From Hetaerina americana (taxonomy: Eukaryota > Arthropoda > Insecta > Odonata > Calopterygidae), in NCBI GenBank assembly GCA_022747635.1, contig JAKTNV010000078.1, forward strand, positions 620,001-684,000: a stretch of 64,000 bases of DNA. Reading direction: 5' to 3'. The position numbers were made by a program, and so were the translations under genes. Under the pieces are notes generated by a model. It was given only the letters and a program-made list of their open reading frames with translations. It did not search any database and was not told the origin of the DNA. Positions 50,570 to 62,230 of this stretch are shown here, in pieces (positions within the stretch are counted from its first letter, which is position 1; each line of letters begins with the position of its first letter).

Positions 50570-52510
50570 CTATTGATGTGGGTGCAGTCCTAGCTCTAGG
50601 GAAAGAAAAGTTACATTGAAAGGGATCTTTCTCCTTGCCCAAAACAACGAAAATATTTCCGCGTTGCAGAGGGTCTTAATCTGAGAGAGTGTTTTACCTT
50701 TCCATTAGAAATCAGAAGGGGAACTTCCTCGAAAAGAATGACGCTCCACCCTCATGAGTTAATGGAATAACAATCGTTATATCCGTGTTAGTCCTGATGA
50801 TACGTTTTTTATCTTCAATTTGGAGGATTTCCCGCCATCGGCTTCATTTATTTTTACCTTTTGCTTTATTTTATGTTATTTTGCAGCTAAACTCAATGCA
50901 TTTTTTTAGAAATTCAGAAAAAACTCTGGTGTGAATGTTCATAAATTATGTGTTTGGTATGCATGGAATAAATCTAATGACAGTTGAAATTTAGCCACTT
51001 CTTAAGTGAAAGCATTGAAAGGCATCCCATGAAAAGATTGTTCGAAGATTAAAGAAGTAAATAATCCTGTAGTATAATCCTGTGATTCAGGCTGCAAGGA
51101 AAGATAAAAAGGGTTGCTATAGTTAGCGGATAGTTTTCGCTATACGTTCAGTTATCTCTAGTCCGATTAAATCTTTATGACTTGTCTTTTCGTACGGTGG
51201 AGAATGCAATGTACCTAGAGAATAAATACTAAATGTGTTATACATTGAAATATGACTCAATTAGATCATGGCTTTGCCAAGAAATAACATAATAATATCA
51301 GTAATGAAATGGAAATCAGGAAAATTGGTAATGGAATTTGAAAATATATTTCAAATATTTTATAAAATGAAAATCTTGAAATTCCAGGACGTTAAGTTAA
51401 AATCGCATATAGCTCAAATTATTCGGTACACGCACACCAAACTCCTACTATTACCTTGAAATACTTTATTTGGGCTTTGAATTGTTTTAAAACAAATATT
51501 TATGTCGAATGGTACATGCTAAGTCAATATTGGTGTTATTCGCTAACATTTCTGAGAAAATTCATCAGTTACCCACTCATGCGCGAACATCAAAACTAAT
51601 AGTTAAAATTTAGTGATTAAAGATGAAATTAAAAAAGTATAAAAATTTTAAATCAATATTTAACATAGAAAGAGCTCCATGCGTTGGCTAATTACACATC
51701 GAATTTTATTTGGACCCACGGAACAAAATTACTTTTGTAAGTATGTGGAAAATGGTTATTTCCGTCTGAAGATTTCATTTTTTTGTTTCAATTTTTATGA
51801 TTGATTGAAAAAGTCATCAAAATATTTATGTTACGGAAAAAGGATTTTACCATTACTAATAATATACCTGCTAAAATGTGACCAATATAAAAAGAGCGGA
51901 ATGAGAAATATGAAAGGCGCGTATTTCCGATTGAAACTATCCATTGTCGGTAATTCTATTTTTAATTGATTTATTTTAACATGACAAATTTCTAGAGAAT
52001 GTTGGGTACTGCCATTCCCATCTTACTGGAAATATAATTAAAAGCATTGGAATGTATCGCGCATATTTTAATCATTAACTTGTAAATACGTGTAGCTACA
52101 CGGAGTATCCGACCAGAATACTTTTGATAAAGGAACACACCTATCAAATTTTTGCTATTTTGGAGACCTTTCTCAGAAATGAGTAAGCACAAGGTGTTTC
52201 GACCCCTCAAAATCCATATAAATAGGGTTAGGCATCACATATGTGCACGTGCTCCCGGATGTCATCATGTGGGTTAGACTTGGTAGGTAATTGATCGAGG
52301 ATACTCGTAACCGATAATGATAAAAAAATTTAGGAAATAGTTAAGTTCTATTTTTTTAGTTTTTCGTTTGCTTTAAGATACATTGCTTTAGGTTTATTTT
52401 TTATCATTGCTATCAAATATTTGCACAAAGATAAAGGAACCTATTAGACACTTGAACAAAGGGGAAGAATAAGCTTGAATCAGCTACCTTACCTTGCCTA
52501 ATTCACTGCC
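50570..52510. other. AT-rich DNA, nothing recognised
   Basis: Short AT-driven frames only. Confidence 0.5.
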
Positions 52511-53020
52511 ATTAATGAGACACAATGCAGCACCGGTCGTCTCTAACGTGTACCTTTAACCACGGATGTCTCCAGAACAGAAGGTAGACTTTCCGTTCAA
52601 TTTGGTAACTCGTGGGCCACGGGAGTGGGATTTCGTGGTCGCACACTTGTAACACACGGAAAAAACATACCATCATATGATGCGAAGGCGGCCAAAATGA
52701 AAAATGTGGGAATGGAGATGAAATGTGAGTGGATAGAGTGAAAGTTGGAGATTGAGCGGTAGAAGTGCACAAGGGACCTCTTGCCACATAGCGCGCCGTG
52801 CTCGCGCCAACTGAATATGCAAGCACTCCACGCGAGGAGAGCGCTGGGAAGAGAGGAATACAAGAGCCTGGCCTCTTCGAAGTGCTAGTGCTTCGCCGAG
52901 GGCTTATTCCTTTCCAGCATGCTACTAGGGTTTCAAGCCATATCACTCTGCATTTGACGGCTTACGCTGCGAGGGAAAATCAATCTACTACGTACCCTCG
53001 GAGCGGGCACATATAGATTA
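52511..53020. other. Unresolved GC-richer segment
   Basis: A 144-codon minus frame (52512-52946) and a 72-codon plus frame overlap. The products are Ser/Pro/His-rich and not recognisable. No terminal repeats were seen. Confidence 0.3.
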
Positions 53021-54735
53021 TACGTATTAATATGAATAACTCTGAAACCTCTGTAAGGGAAGCGAAAATGTTAAACTTCAAAATTATGCATTAGTAGGAG
53101 GTTTATAGAATTTATTTTCTCGGTAAAATTTATGCATTAGTTGATGGTGAGGAGTTGGATTAAGGCTCAGTTATTGTTAAAAAAAATAATTATAGTTATA
53201 TATTATGGTAATTACAGATCTCTTTTATTTTCGCGAAAATTCTTGAAAATGTCTGACCAACACTCATTCCTATTCTCGAAGCATACTTGAATGAAAATAT
53301 AATACTGACATGAAAATACAGATGTGTGTAAAAGGCGGATGCTTTCTTTTGTCCCTTTACTCTGTTAACCGCAGGAATATAGTATTTGCAATAAACACCA
53401 TATGGTTATTTTCAAGTCGAAAACATGAGATATTAACTACGAAATTTAAATTTTTTTAATTCAAAACCTATTTTTTACTTTTTAAGGTAAAAACAGGGAA
53501 ACTTTACAAAATCATAACTGGAGAAATCGAGTATCTCATCTTATTCCCTGAAAAAATATATTAAAAAGATCAAAAATTTGATCTTGAAATCTTGATCATC
53601 CTTTTACCATTTTATTTTTATTTATTTTTGAGTTTTAGTCTTATGTATGCTATGAACCATGTGATATGAAAATTTCTTCCGCCAATGTAAAATACTCACC
53701 ATACATCCATTATCTCTTGGTTGGGAGAAATTGTTGTACACCTTCGGTGATTTCACTATTTTTATAGTTGTCTCAGCATTAGCTAAGTCTGAATAGTTAA
53801 ACTATCTCAATTCAAAAATAAAATGTGGTTTATTATGATTAATATGGTCCTCGCCACAAATAATCATTAAATCTACGGTTTCTTTCAAATTCGTATCATT
53901 GACCATATTAAAAAAATAATTGACAATATAAGCGACGATAATACTAGCATTAAATATCTCGCATTTACAAATTTACAGCAATTTATATCCCACGCCATAC
54001 GTGAGGACGAGATGACATGCGTAAATTAGTTACTCGGCCGTGCTGGAGTAAACTATTTCGATATGTTCTGAACCTACTCAATTCAGCAAAAATTGCCAGT
54101 TTCATGTTTGCATTTTAAAATTAATCTGAGCTTTTCAAAAGGAATGGTGAATAAATACACTCAAAATGCTTAATTCTGGTTTATTTATTCCGACCGACTT
54201 ATTTTCCGTTTTGTGCCAGAATGCGTGAGGGACAAAAGTTTTGAATGGAGAAGTATTAGAAAGAAGTGCTTCTGAGTGGGAGCCTGCCTTTTATAATCAA
54301 AAAAGGGAGCAGACTGCGAAGAAAGAGGCAAAAGGGAAAGCAGTTTGCACGGGTGATAGGAACAAATTTTGCCCTAACGAACCTTTTAATCCAATTGGCT
54401 AGACCTGTGGACCGGATGAAAAAAAGGATCGTATTGAAATCAGTAAAATGGTAAGCACTAAAATTGTCAAGAGGGAGAGAGATGCCTCTAATTGTAACTA
54501 ATAGTTTTTCATTAAAATATAAGCTATCAATTCGAAATAATTAAGTAAACTTCACCGTCCTCGTAGCTATGTCAAATAGCAAGCCATATAGATGAATGTA
54601 GCTCGGTGTCATGTGGAATGCAAGTCTCCTGGCTGAATTGAGGGAAATTTTGGTAATGAAGTTGTAGTAAATCGTTATTACTACAATATTTAGTTAGCAT
54701 TTAACTTGAAAAGTTCCTTTTTTGTTATCAGATAA
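53021..54735. other. AT-rich DNA, nothing recognised
   Basis: Only short frames. Confidence 0.5.
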
Positions 54736-54853
54736 GCAGATGTTCCAATTTCGGCCCATAGATATCAAATCTCGTTATGTTTTGAAGTAATTATAATATA
54801 AAATCATGGTATAAAGTAAGAAACACCGCTGAATAGCTTTGCAAAAAATATCT
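54736..54853 (+). repeat. 118-bp direct repeat, copy 1
   Basis: Matches 55351-55468 at 116 of 118 positions. Contains CCAATTTCGGCCCATAGATA. Noncoding. The interval between copies is 497 bp. Confidence 0.95.
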
Positions 54854-55350
54854 TTAAGAAAAGTTTGTGTATATTAAAAAAAAGTAAAAGTTAGTATTAA
54901 AGAAATTTTTTCTAAAGTCAACGATAAAAATTTGTTAAAGCTACACAAATCAGCATTGATATGAAATTTTCTTTTGAAACGAAATTACGTCACCTTCAAA
55001 GTAATCTCCAGTGCAGGATTTAGAAACTTACATTTCCAGTTTATTAATTTGGCTCTAAAATGACTCTACGCTGCCATAAACCACTGACGCGCATAAGTAT
55101 TATTTCAGACGAAATTTATGTGAATATAAGAGCTACATCAAGCTATTTTAAAGAAGCTAGAATATTGTTTTAATTGAAGCCAAAATAAAAAATATACGGT
55201 AGGTTTGGTATTGATTTCTATATCCTTTCAAAAAATGCTCATGCTAGGGACTTCATCTGTATACACTCTGCAGAGCGATGTTTTTTCTTTAAAACAATTT
55301 TTACAAATGAATTTGAGAGGCTACAAAATTTCCCTGTCAAGCTGGTAATA
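54854..55350. other. Interval between the 118-bp direct repeats
   Basis: AT-rich, noncoding, without frames or motifs. If the flanking repeats are terminal repeats, this is the interior of a 733-bp non-autonomous element. No primer-binding site or polypurine tract was identified. Confidence 0.4.
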
Positions 55351-55468
55351 GCAGATTTTCCAATTTCGGCCCATAGATATCAAATCTCGTTATGTTTTGA
55401 AGTAATTATAATATAAAATCATGGTAAAAAGTAAGAAACACCGCTGAATAGCTTTGCAAAAAATATCT
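55351..55468 (+). repeat. 118-bp direct repeat, copy 2
   Basis: Same orientation as 54736-54853 with two substitutions (T for G at the seventh base, A for T in the GGTAAAAAG stretch). Confidence 0.95.
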
Positions 55469-56148
55469 ATATTGAGGTACTTGCTCAAGAGAGTTTCAAG
55501 TGTGGAAAATAGTATTGAAAATTGTTTAGGAGAAATTAGAATTTTTTTGAAATATTTTATCACAGGTCACGCAATATCAAAAAAATGAATATTTTATACC
55601 TGCTTCCCACAATTGTCGGACGAAAAATTTCCGAGACAAATGTAGAATTCACGGATTTAAACGCGATTTCCGTAATTTTCTTCGTCAATTATTCAGATAT
55701 AAAAATTATTGATTACATTTTTATTGCAAATCTCCTTTTAACATTACTTAACGATGTTTATGGTTAATGTAATCTGATGGAATTTTAAGTGGAATTAAGG
55801 AAGTGGACAGACTTTTTTTATCCCCGTTATAGCAAAATATGTCCTTGTTCAAAAGTTTATTTTAAAACGCTTTTCATTTTAAACGATTTCAGTAGACAAT
55901 GGACTATGTGGAAGATATTAAAATATAACCCTCTGATGATATACGGCCGAATTTGAGTTACTCCCAGTTTCAAAACATTCCTTTTGAGTTACAACTAATA
56001 TTGAATATACTCTGGAAATGGTTTCTGTATCTCTTGCATGGGCCTTAGATGTTACAGAGAATTATTATTTCAGTGACACATTGGAGCTATCCTGTCGTTG
56101 GTTTGGAACTTTAGTCATACGAATTGTTCCAAGGGCTAAGGACGTCTC
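55469..56148. other. AT-rich DNA, nothing recognised
   Basis: A 60-codon plus frame at 55585-55767 is Ile/Asn/Leu-rich and most likely due to chance. Confidence 0.5.
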
Positions 56149-56830
56149 TTATTTGTGCCAGTGTTGAAACGAGAAGGGAGCGTTAAGGAAAGGATAAAGG
56201 GACGGGAAAGGGGGCAGGACGATAACAAGGGTTAAAGCTAGACACCTATGACCATTTCTCTTCCCTCGAAGTGTCCCTCGCGAGACAGAGGGATGAGTGA
56301 GAGGGTGCGTTTCCGAGGATACCGAAGGGAGGAGCTCCCAAAACTCGCTCGAAGGGGAGTGTGACAAGAAGTGGGTGGAAAAGATGGGGGTGGGAAGAAG
56401 GGTCGACGGAATGGTAGAGCTGGGGGGAGCAGGAGCACGTAGAGCGATGGAGGGCGCACACGGAGGGGTGTGGGAACCTCTTTTTCCCGTCCGCTCCGTC
56501 CCAAGCCGCCCCCACTTGTTTTCCGACATTCCAGTCTGTTGCCTCTCGTATCCCGGCTCCCACGACCGTCAAGAGTAGGTGACGCCATTTTTCGGGTAGT
56601 CGCCTTCATAATTCGTGGTGAAGCGTGAAGGGGGGAGCGTATCAGAGCGAGATGTAAAGGTGTTGCAGGGAGTGGAGAAGGATAAGGGGGAGGATGTAGG
56701 TGTGCCATGGAATTTTTTGGGATCATTGAAAGGTACCGGGCGTTATATCTATAAAAGAAAAAACTGAGATCGTAGAGTAAAGAGAGAGAGGAAGGGAGGG
56801 ATATGTGGAGAAATTGAAAGGCAATGAGGT
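56149..56830. other. GC-rich, purine-biased island
   Basis: The plus strand is G/A-rich with a short C/T-rich insert at about 56478-56560. Overlapping minus frames of 126, 162 and 108 codons coexist with a 93-codon plus frame, the pattern of biased composition rather than of one gene. It is similar in character to the islands at 1.6, 8, 19.5, 25.2 and 40.4 kb. Confidence 0.45.
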
Positions 56831-57748
56831 AATGCGCGAAGAGGAAAATGGATTGGGGAGTAGCTTGGAAGGAAATTGTGTCTATACGCAGAATACATTA
56901 AAAATATCATTTTTAGCCAAATATCTTGCCTGCGGTATCTCTCACAGAGGACGGATTATTTTCGTCAGTGCCAAAAATCTTTTTAAACCTGGAGAGGGAG
57001 AGCTGACGCACGACGGGCACCAAAATATCCAAAAATGAAAGTTACAGCATGAATTGATGACTCAGTTGCGCTCCTTAATTTTACCTTTGTCCAGTGACCG
57101 CAAAGTTAATTTTTTAAACCTTTATTCCTTCAGAAACCTTTAAATATAATAAAATGGAGTAAAAATATTAATAGCAGAACGGTTAATTTTACCTTATTTT
57201 GAAGTCGAATTTAAAAAAAGATACATTGATCAACTTTAGTTCTGGCGAATGCATATAATTACACATTCATCTGTGGCATATTTCTCAGTTTAATGATAGA
57301 CTAAACTTTGCCATAAGTATTGTTCAGCTTTTCTGATAGAATATAAAATCGCTGAATATTCATCTCTAAATAATTCTTCGCTAATGGAATGGGACTACAG
57401 CTAGACCAGAAATGAATCATACAATTCACATGTGCACGGGCTGGTTTAGAAATTCTGCTTGGCCATAAGAAAGAGAATGTTTATTACATTTTAGACTATC
57501 AAGCTTATAAATTTACATACTCTGCTATTTTAACGTGCCAAGACTTCTTGATTTTTATATAGTCTTAATATTCCCTTTATGATATATATTTCATTTGTTT
57601 ATATTTTATGCATGAAATCTTACATAAACGTAAAATTACACATATTGATTGCATTTTTAAAACTATTTATTGGGCTACATTCTTTTTACATTAGGTATTG
57701 GGAAGATTTTCGGAGAAATAGATTTATTTCAGATATTGGTAAAGACCT
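56831..57748. other. AT-rich DNA, nothing recognised
   Basis: No gene or bounded repeat seen before the mariner relic. Confidence 0.5.
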
Positions 57749-58195
57749 CAAAATTCTTCAAAGTACATCCCTTGAGCATCGATACACTTTTACCAGCGGC
57801 TTTTCCACTACTCTAAGGATCCCTGGTAGACGGATTCCGGAAGATCCAAAGGTGAACGCGTGCAAGCTTCCTTGACGGCACTTATGGTCCGATGGTGGTG
57901 ACCTTTGTGGTTAGATTTCTTTTTGGGAACAGGAAATAGTCTGCTGGTGCCAAGTCAGGACTGTGAGGGGGTTGGGGAATCGTCGCGATTCCTTTGCAGT
58001 AGGTGTTCCCAAGTAGACTCCCGAATCTGCTTTTGGTCGTCTGTCAAAGCCTTCCCGATGAGTTTAGCGCAGATCTTTCGTATCGCAAAATTTTCAGTGA
58101 TAATGGTGTGTACTCTTATATTATCAACGCCAATACGCTCTGCAATCATGTGCAAACTTAACCGACGGTCTGAATTCAGCACTTCACGCTCCCGT
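57749..58195 (-). pseudogene. Mariner-type transposase relic, truncated and internally deleted
   Basis: The minus-strand frame 57955-58182 reads LNSDRRLSLHMIAERIGV, RVHTIITENFAIRKICAKL and ALTDDQKQIR, matching the second helix-turn-helix and linker of mariner transposases (the WVPH-equivalent and LT-D-QK-R segments). In another frame it continues as SPDLAPADYFLFP, the stretch with the third catalytic Asp, and ends KSRW-KCIDAQGMYFEEF just before the stop at 57749. The first helix-turn-helix and the region with the first two catalytic Asp residues are missing, and there are stops. I could not place the terminal inverted repeats. Confidence 0.85.
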
Positions 58196-60624
58196 TAGGC
58201 AAAAAAGTTACCTATTCTTTTTATACCAACCTTATATAACTTCGTATTATGAGATTGCCATCGTGACAGTAATGGCACAATGTATATTGTAGCCCGGAGT
58301 TGATGAACCTTATTTAATTATAATGTACATATTATTTTATGGCTTTAGTTGTTCATGTAATTGGGCAGTGTTGGCGACCGCGTGATTAATGGCGATAAAG
58401 TGAAAAGCTAGGCGTTTTTGTCCATTGCATGAGTTAATTAAAGTGTTTTTATTATTAATCTAGAGTATACTTGGAATCAAATGTATTATTCACGTGTCGT
58501 ATTCAAGACAATCGTTGTGAATTGTCACGCGCTCAAATAATGAATTAAGTCATGAGTGATATGAAAATTAACGCTTCATTAAATACCAGGGCGCTTACAA
58601 CATAGAAATCGCGTTTATAAAACACAACCTTAAAAAATAATCATACATATGCAAAGATTTCGTATCTGAAGGCAATGTATGTTGGAACTATAGCATATTT
58701 ATTTCCAAATAGTAACGCTCATCCTGAAACCTAATTCATCTAGATTCATAGAGATGATTCAGTTCATAAAAACCTGGTCGTCAATTAAAAAATCGCTAAC
58801 TAGTGCAAAGTTGATTCTAATTTTCGTTAAGATACACGTAAAAATAAAATGTATTTCTAAATTTTTAATAATGTTACCTATTAATTTTTTACATTAATTA
58901 AGCTAATTAATTTATATACACTCCCAAATGACCTGAAAATTTGTCTATAGTGGTGCCACAATTCCCTCTATTGGCCGTGAGGTGATTATACGCATCAGAA
59001 AACTAATTCATCACGATATTTACAAACAATAAATTAGACTATTGACTATGATTTAGCATTGCAGTAATCAATTGCCCGATCGCCAATTGGGCTTCCATCC
59101 GTCGCCCTTGGAGATACTAGCTGTAATACGAGTGAAATAGTGAGCAGAACGTATAAAACTTAATTCTCAATTGACAACTTAGCTACAGCAAATCGGTAGG
59201 AAAGCGTAGGATCTAAGATTTAATATTACTTTAAATTTCTTTGGAAAAAGACCATAGACATTACTTCAAGAAAATTAGCTTTTATGATTCAGCGTAATCA
59301 TTAAATATCATATTTTAGATCTCTTAGATAGTGTTGCTCTTAACTGAACAATCCAGGTGCACTTTATTGTAATGGTTTGGCTACACTGTTACTTTTTCCT
59401 CACTCGAAAATCTTTTTTAATTAACAGGGAGTGATGCAAATGAATTGGAGGTAAAAATTAGACGCCTTCTATATTCATGATTGGTGGAGTAAACCAATAA
59501 AAGAAATACTGAAAAGCAGAAATATCCAAGTGCTGAAATTTGGCAACTATCACATAAAAAGCTTCCCGTACCGAGAGTAATGTATCCAACGCCGCTTTTG
59601 CCGTTGTTAGCGGTGATCACGGCAATTTAACGCGAAGACGACCTGAGTGACGCGACTCTCGCTAAGAACCTCACGGTTTTTCTCAGATTTTACTCCTCGT
59701 TTCAAAAACCATTAAACATATTGAAAAGGGACGAGAATGAACCAACTGCGTAAATAAAAGAACGTTGTCAATCAAAAATTCGATTACAATTGGCACACTT
59801 AAATTTTTAATATCGGAAAATCAGAAAACATCGATGAAGTAAATTCATCTGGGACTCTCAGCATTTCTCTTTCAGTTGATTGATTCGCTTTGATGAAGCA
59901 GAGAAGTGAGATCGCTCACCAGAAAAAGCAGGGACCAAGAATTCTACAAAAAGAGAATATTGCGTTGGGAAGGGAACGCAGACAAAAATTCAATAAAACC
60001 AAAAAAGATATTGAGGTCGGCACGAGTGGAGTACGATTGGGGGACAGAAAGGGAGAGGTAGGCTGACTTAAGAGGGAGCAAGATTGGATGAGATGCAGAG
60101 AATAGAGAGGAGCAAAAGGGTGAGGGATAATGGTTCTGAGAACATTTGGAGGAAAAAAACAAAAGAAGAAAAGGTGAAATGTATAAATTGACAATTAAAA
60201 CAATGAAAATCAGTATTGAGTATTTACGTTTCACTTATTGGAAACAAGGACAGTTGGAAACAGGCCTAATACGAAAGCTTCAAAAGCCGAAGGAAAAAGA
60301 TCTAGATCAAATCGAAAAAAAACACGAGAATTGGGACGTATACTGCGGTAGCGTACGGAAAAAGGAACGAATTGAAATCAGCACACCCCGGAATTTTGCT
60401 GATGTCAACCTGACGCAGATACAGATTTCATGCATTTCATGAGGTGAGACAAAAAATACATATGTAAACGGAAAGAGAAGAGATGCAAAAGGAAAACCTA
60501 GCAAAGAATGAGAGAATTAGCTTCGGAAAACTGCACTCATCCATCCATCAGTTTGGAAGAGTGCCGTGGAACAACTTTACTCCACCAGTATACTCGTGGA
60601 TATGAAAATTATTTATTATTTTGA
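58196..60624. other. AT-rich DNA, nothing firmly recognised
   Basis: About 59880-60500 is A/G-rich with overlapping frames up to 98 codons on both strands, without motifs. The rest is AT-rich. Confidence 0.45.
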
Positions 60625-60760
60625 CCGAAGTACCAGCAGGGTAATATCCTCGCCTTCCATCTTAGAGATCGCGGGTTCGATTGTCGCCTAAATGATCTTA
60701 CCTCAAGGTTGGGGGTCTTATACTTGTTGCCAATAAATTTTTATGATTCAATCCAAAATG
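60625..60760 (+). repeat. Possible tRNA-related SINE fragment
   Basis: CCTCGCCTTCCATCTTAGAG followed by GCGGGTTCGATTGTCGCC resembles the anticodon arm, B box and 3' acceptor side of a tRNA-derived SINE head. The A box is poor and no target duplication or tail was found. Confidence 0.4.
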
Positions 60761-60983
60761 CCAATAGTAAGCAGCTTTTTTATCAGGTATAAAAATTTAC
60801 TAAAATGAAGAAGAAACAATGCTTTCATTTGCCCCCGCTGGTTTAGCGGTTCTTTTTAAGAATCGTTTTTTATATATTATTACTATTAGGTAATCTACCG
60901 GTTATGGTAGGTTATTGGATGGACACAACTACCAAAACAACATTTTATTATTCCTAACAAAACAAAAAATCCATCATCCTACT

Positions 60984-61325
60984 CTATATCAGGTCCCTCT
61001 TCATCTCTGAGTACTTCCTTCCTCCCTTCGTCCCGTCCAACATCCCTATCCTGTTCCTTTCCTTTCCCCGTTTGCGTAATATTCTCCCCTCAATTACAGT
61101 CTTCAACAACCCACTGCCGGCCAATACCCCCTTCATCCACTTTTCCTGTCTCCAGAGGATTTCTCCCAACAAACCCCTCTCTTCGCCCACCATACCAAGT
61201 ACTTCCTCGTTTGTTTTCTTCTCGGTCCATTTCACCTTCTCCATTCTTCTCCACACCCACATTTTAAAAGCCTCCAGTCTACGTCTATCCTCCTGCTTTA
61301 ATGACCACGTTTCCGCGCCGTACAT
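60984..61325 (-). pseudogene. C-terminal region of family B copy 2
   Basis: Contains MYGAETWSLKQEDRRRLEAF, WVWRRMEKVKWTEKK, GLLGEILWRQEKWMKG and LDGTKGGRKYSEMKRDL, the conserved tail of this LINE group. Nearly identical to 41608-41880 of copy 1, which supports one family. Its upstream frame is disrupted at about 61330-61480. Confidence 0.85.
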
Positions 61326-61947
61326 AGCTACGCTCTATATCAAAGTTTTTACGAGTCTTTTCTTAATATCCTTACTCAACGTCCCCGACGTCAACTCCCT
61401 CCTCCTTGTGAAAGCCTCTTTGCCTAGCGCAATTCTTCTCCTTACTACTTTGACCGTGTTGGTCCAAAACACTACCGAGATACGTAAACTGTTCTACCTG
61501 CTCGTTTTTTCCCTCCTATTTTAATGTTTAGCTTAGCCTTTTTCTTTCTAGAAAATCGCATAACCTTCGTTTTATTAATATTGATTCTCATCCCATACCT
61601 GTCGCACTGAATTTCTAATTCACTCAGCAATGCTTGCAACCCCTCGGCTGACTGACAAACTAAAGCTTGGTCATCAGCAAACCTTACTGATTTTACGAAT
61701 TCCCCGCCCACTTTCATTCCTACCTCCAGTTCTTTCTATGCCTCTTTAATCATATCCTCTGCATACAGGTTGAGCAGCAACGGTGATAATGGGCAACCCT
61801 GCCTTACACCCCTTCCTAACACTGCCCATCCGGACTCCCCGTTCCCCACCCTCACCTGAGCAGTCTGAGATATGTACAGGGTTCGTCCGGAAAATAAGTG
61901 TACTGAGCTCAGGAAAAAAAATTTATTACACTTTTACATATCTTAAG

Positions 61948-62036
61948 CTAATATTCCTCAAAATAGGACCCTTGTGAGTCGATATACTTGTTCCAGCGGC
62001 GTTCCCATTCCTGGAACGCTCCCGCGAAGGCATCAT
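61948..62036 (-). pseudogene. Mariner transposase C-terminal fragment
   Basis: In a different frame from the N-terminal fragment, the minus strand reads DAFAGAFQEWERRWNKYIDS then QGSYFEEY and a stop at 61948-61950. That is the canonical end of mariner transposase (FQ-W-KRW-KCI-S-G-YFE). The catalytic DDD region between the two fragments is absent. Confidence 0.88.
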
Positions 62037-62230
62037 CGGGAACCTCTCGAAGACACGTCGTCGACCTCTTCTCTGCCCTCCACGAACATTTTGTGCCACC
62101 GAAAGATCATGTTTCTGGACATGGCTGACTCCCCGTAAGCCTGGTTAATCATACCGACAGTTTCGGTAGACGATTTCCCAAGCTTTACCGCAAATTTGAT
62201 GGAATAACGCTGCTCCAAAAACTTCGGCAT
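62033..62230 (-). pseudogene. Mariner transposase N-terminal fragment
   Basis: From the ATG at 62230, the frame reads MPKFLEQRYSIKFAVKLGKS, TVGMINQAYGESAMSR and FRWHKMFVEGREEVDD. This is the first helix-turn-helix of mariner transposases, which binds the terminal inverted repeats; the W-HK-F-EGRE phrase closes that domain in the family. The frame stays open further upstream to 62284 but MPKFLEQR is the natural start. It stops at 62033 right at the deletion junction, so about 65 residues of the usual roughly 345 remain. Confidence 0.9.

Noticed and set aside
56238..56726. 162-codon minus-strand frame
   Set aside because: It overlaps 126- and 108-codon frames in the same direction and a plus frame. 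It is Pro/Ser/Arg-rich from biased composition with no motif.
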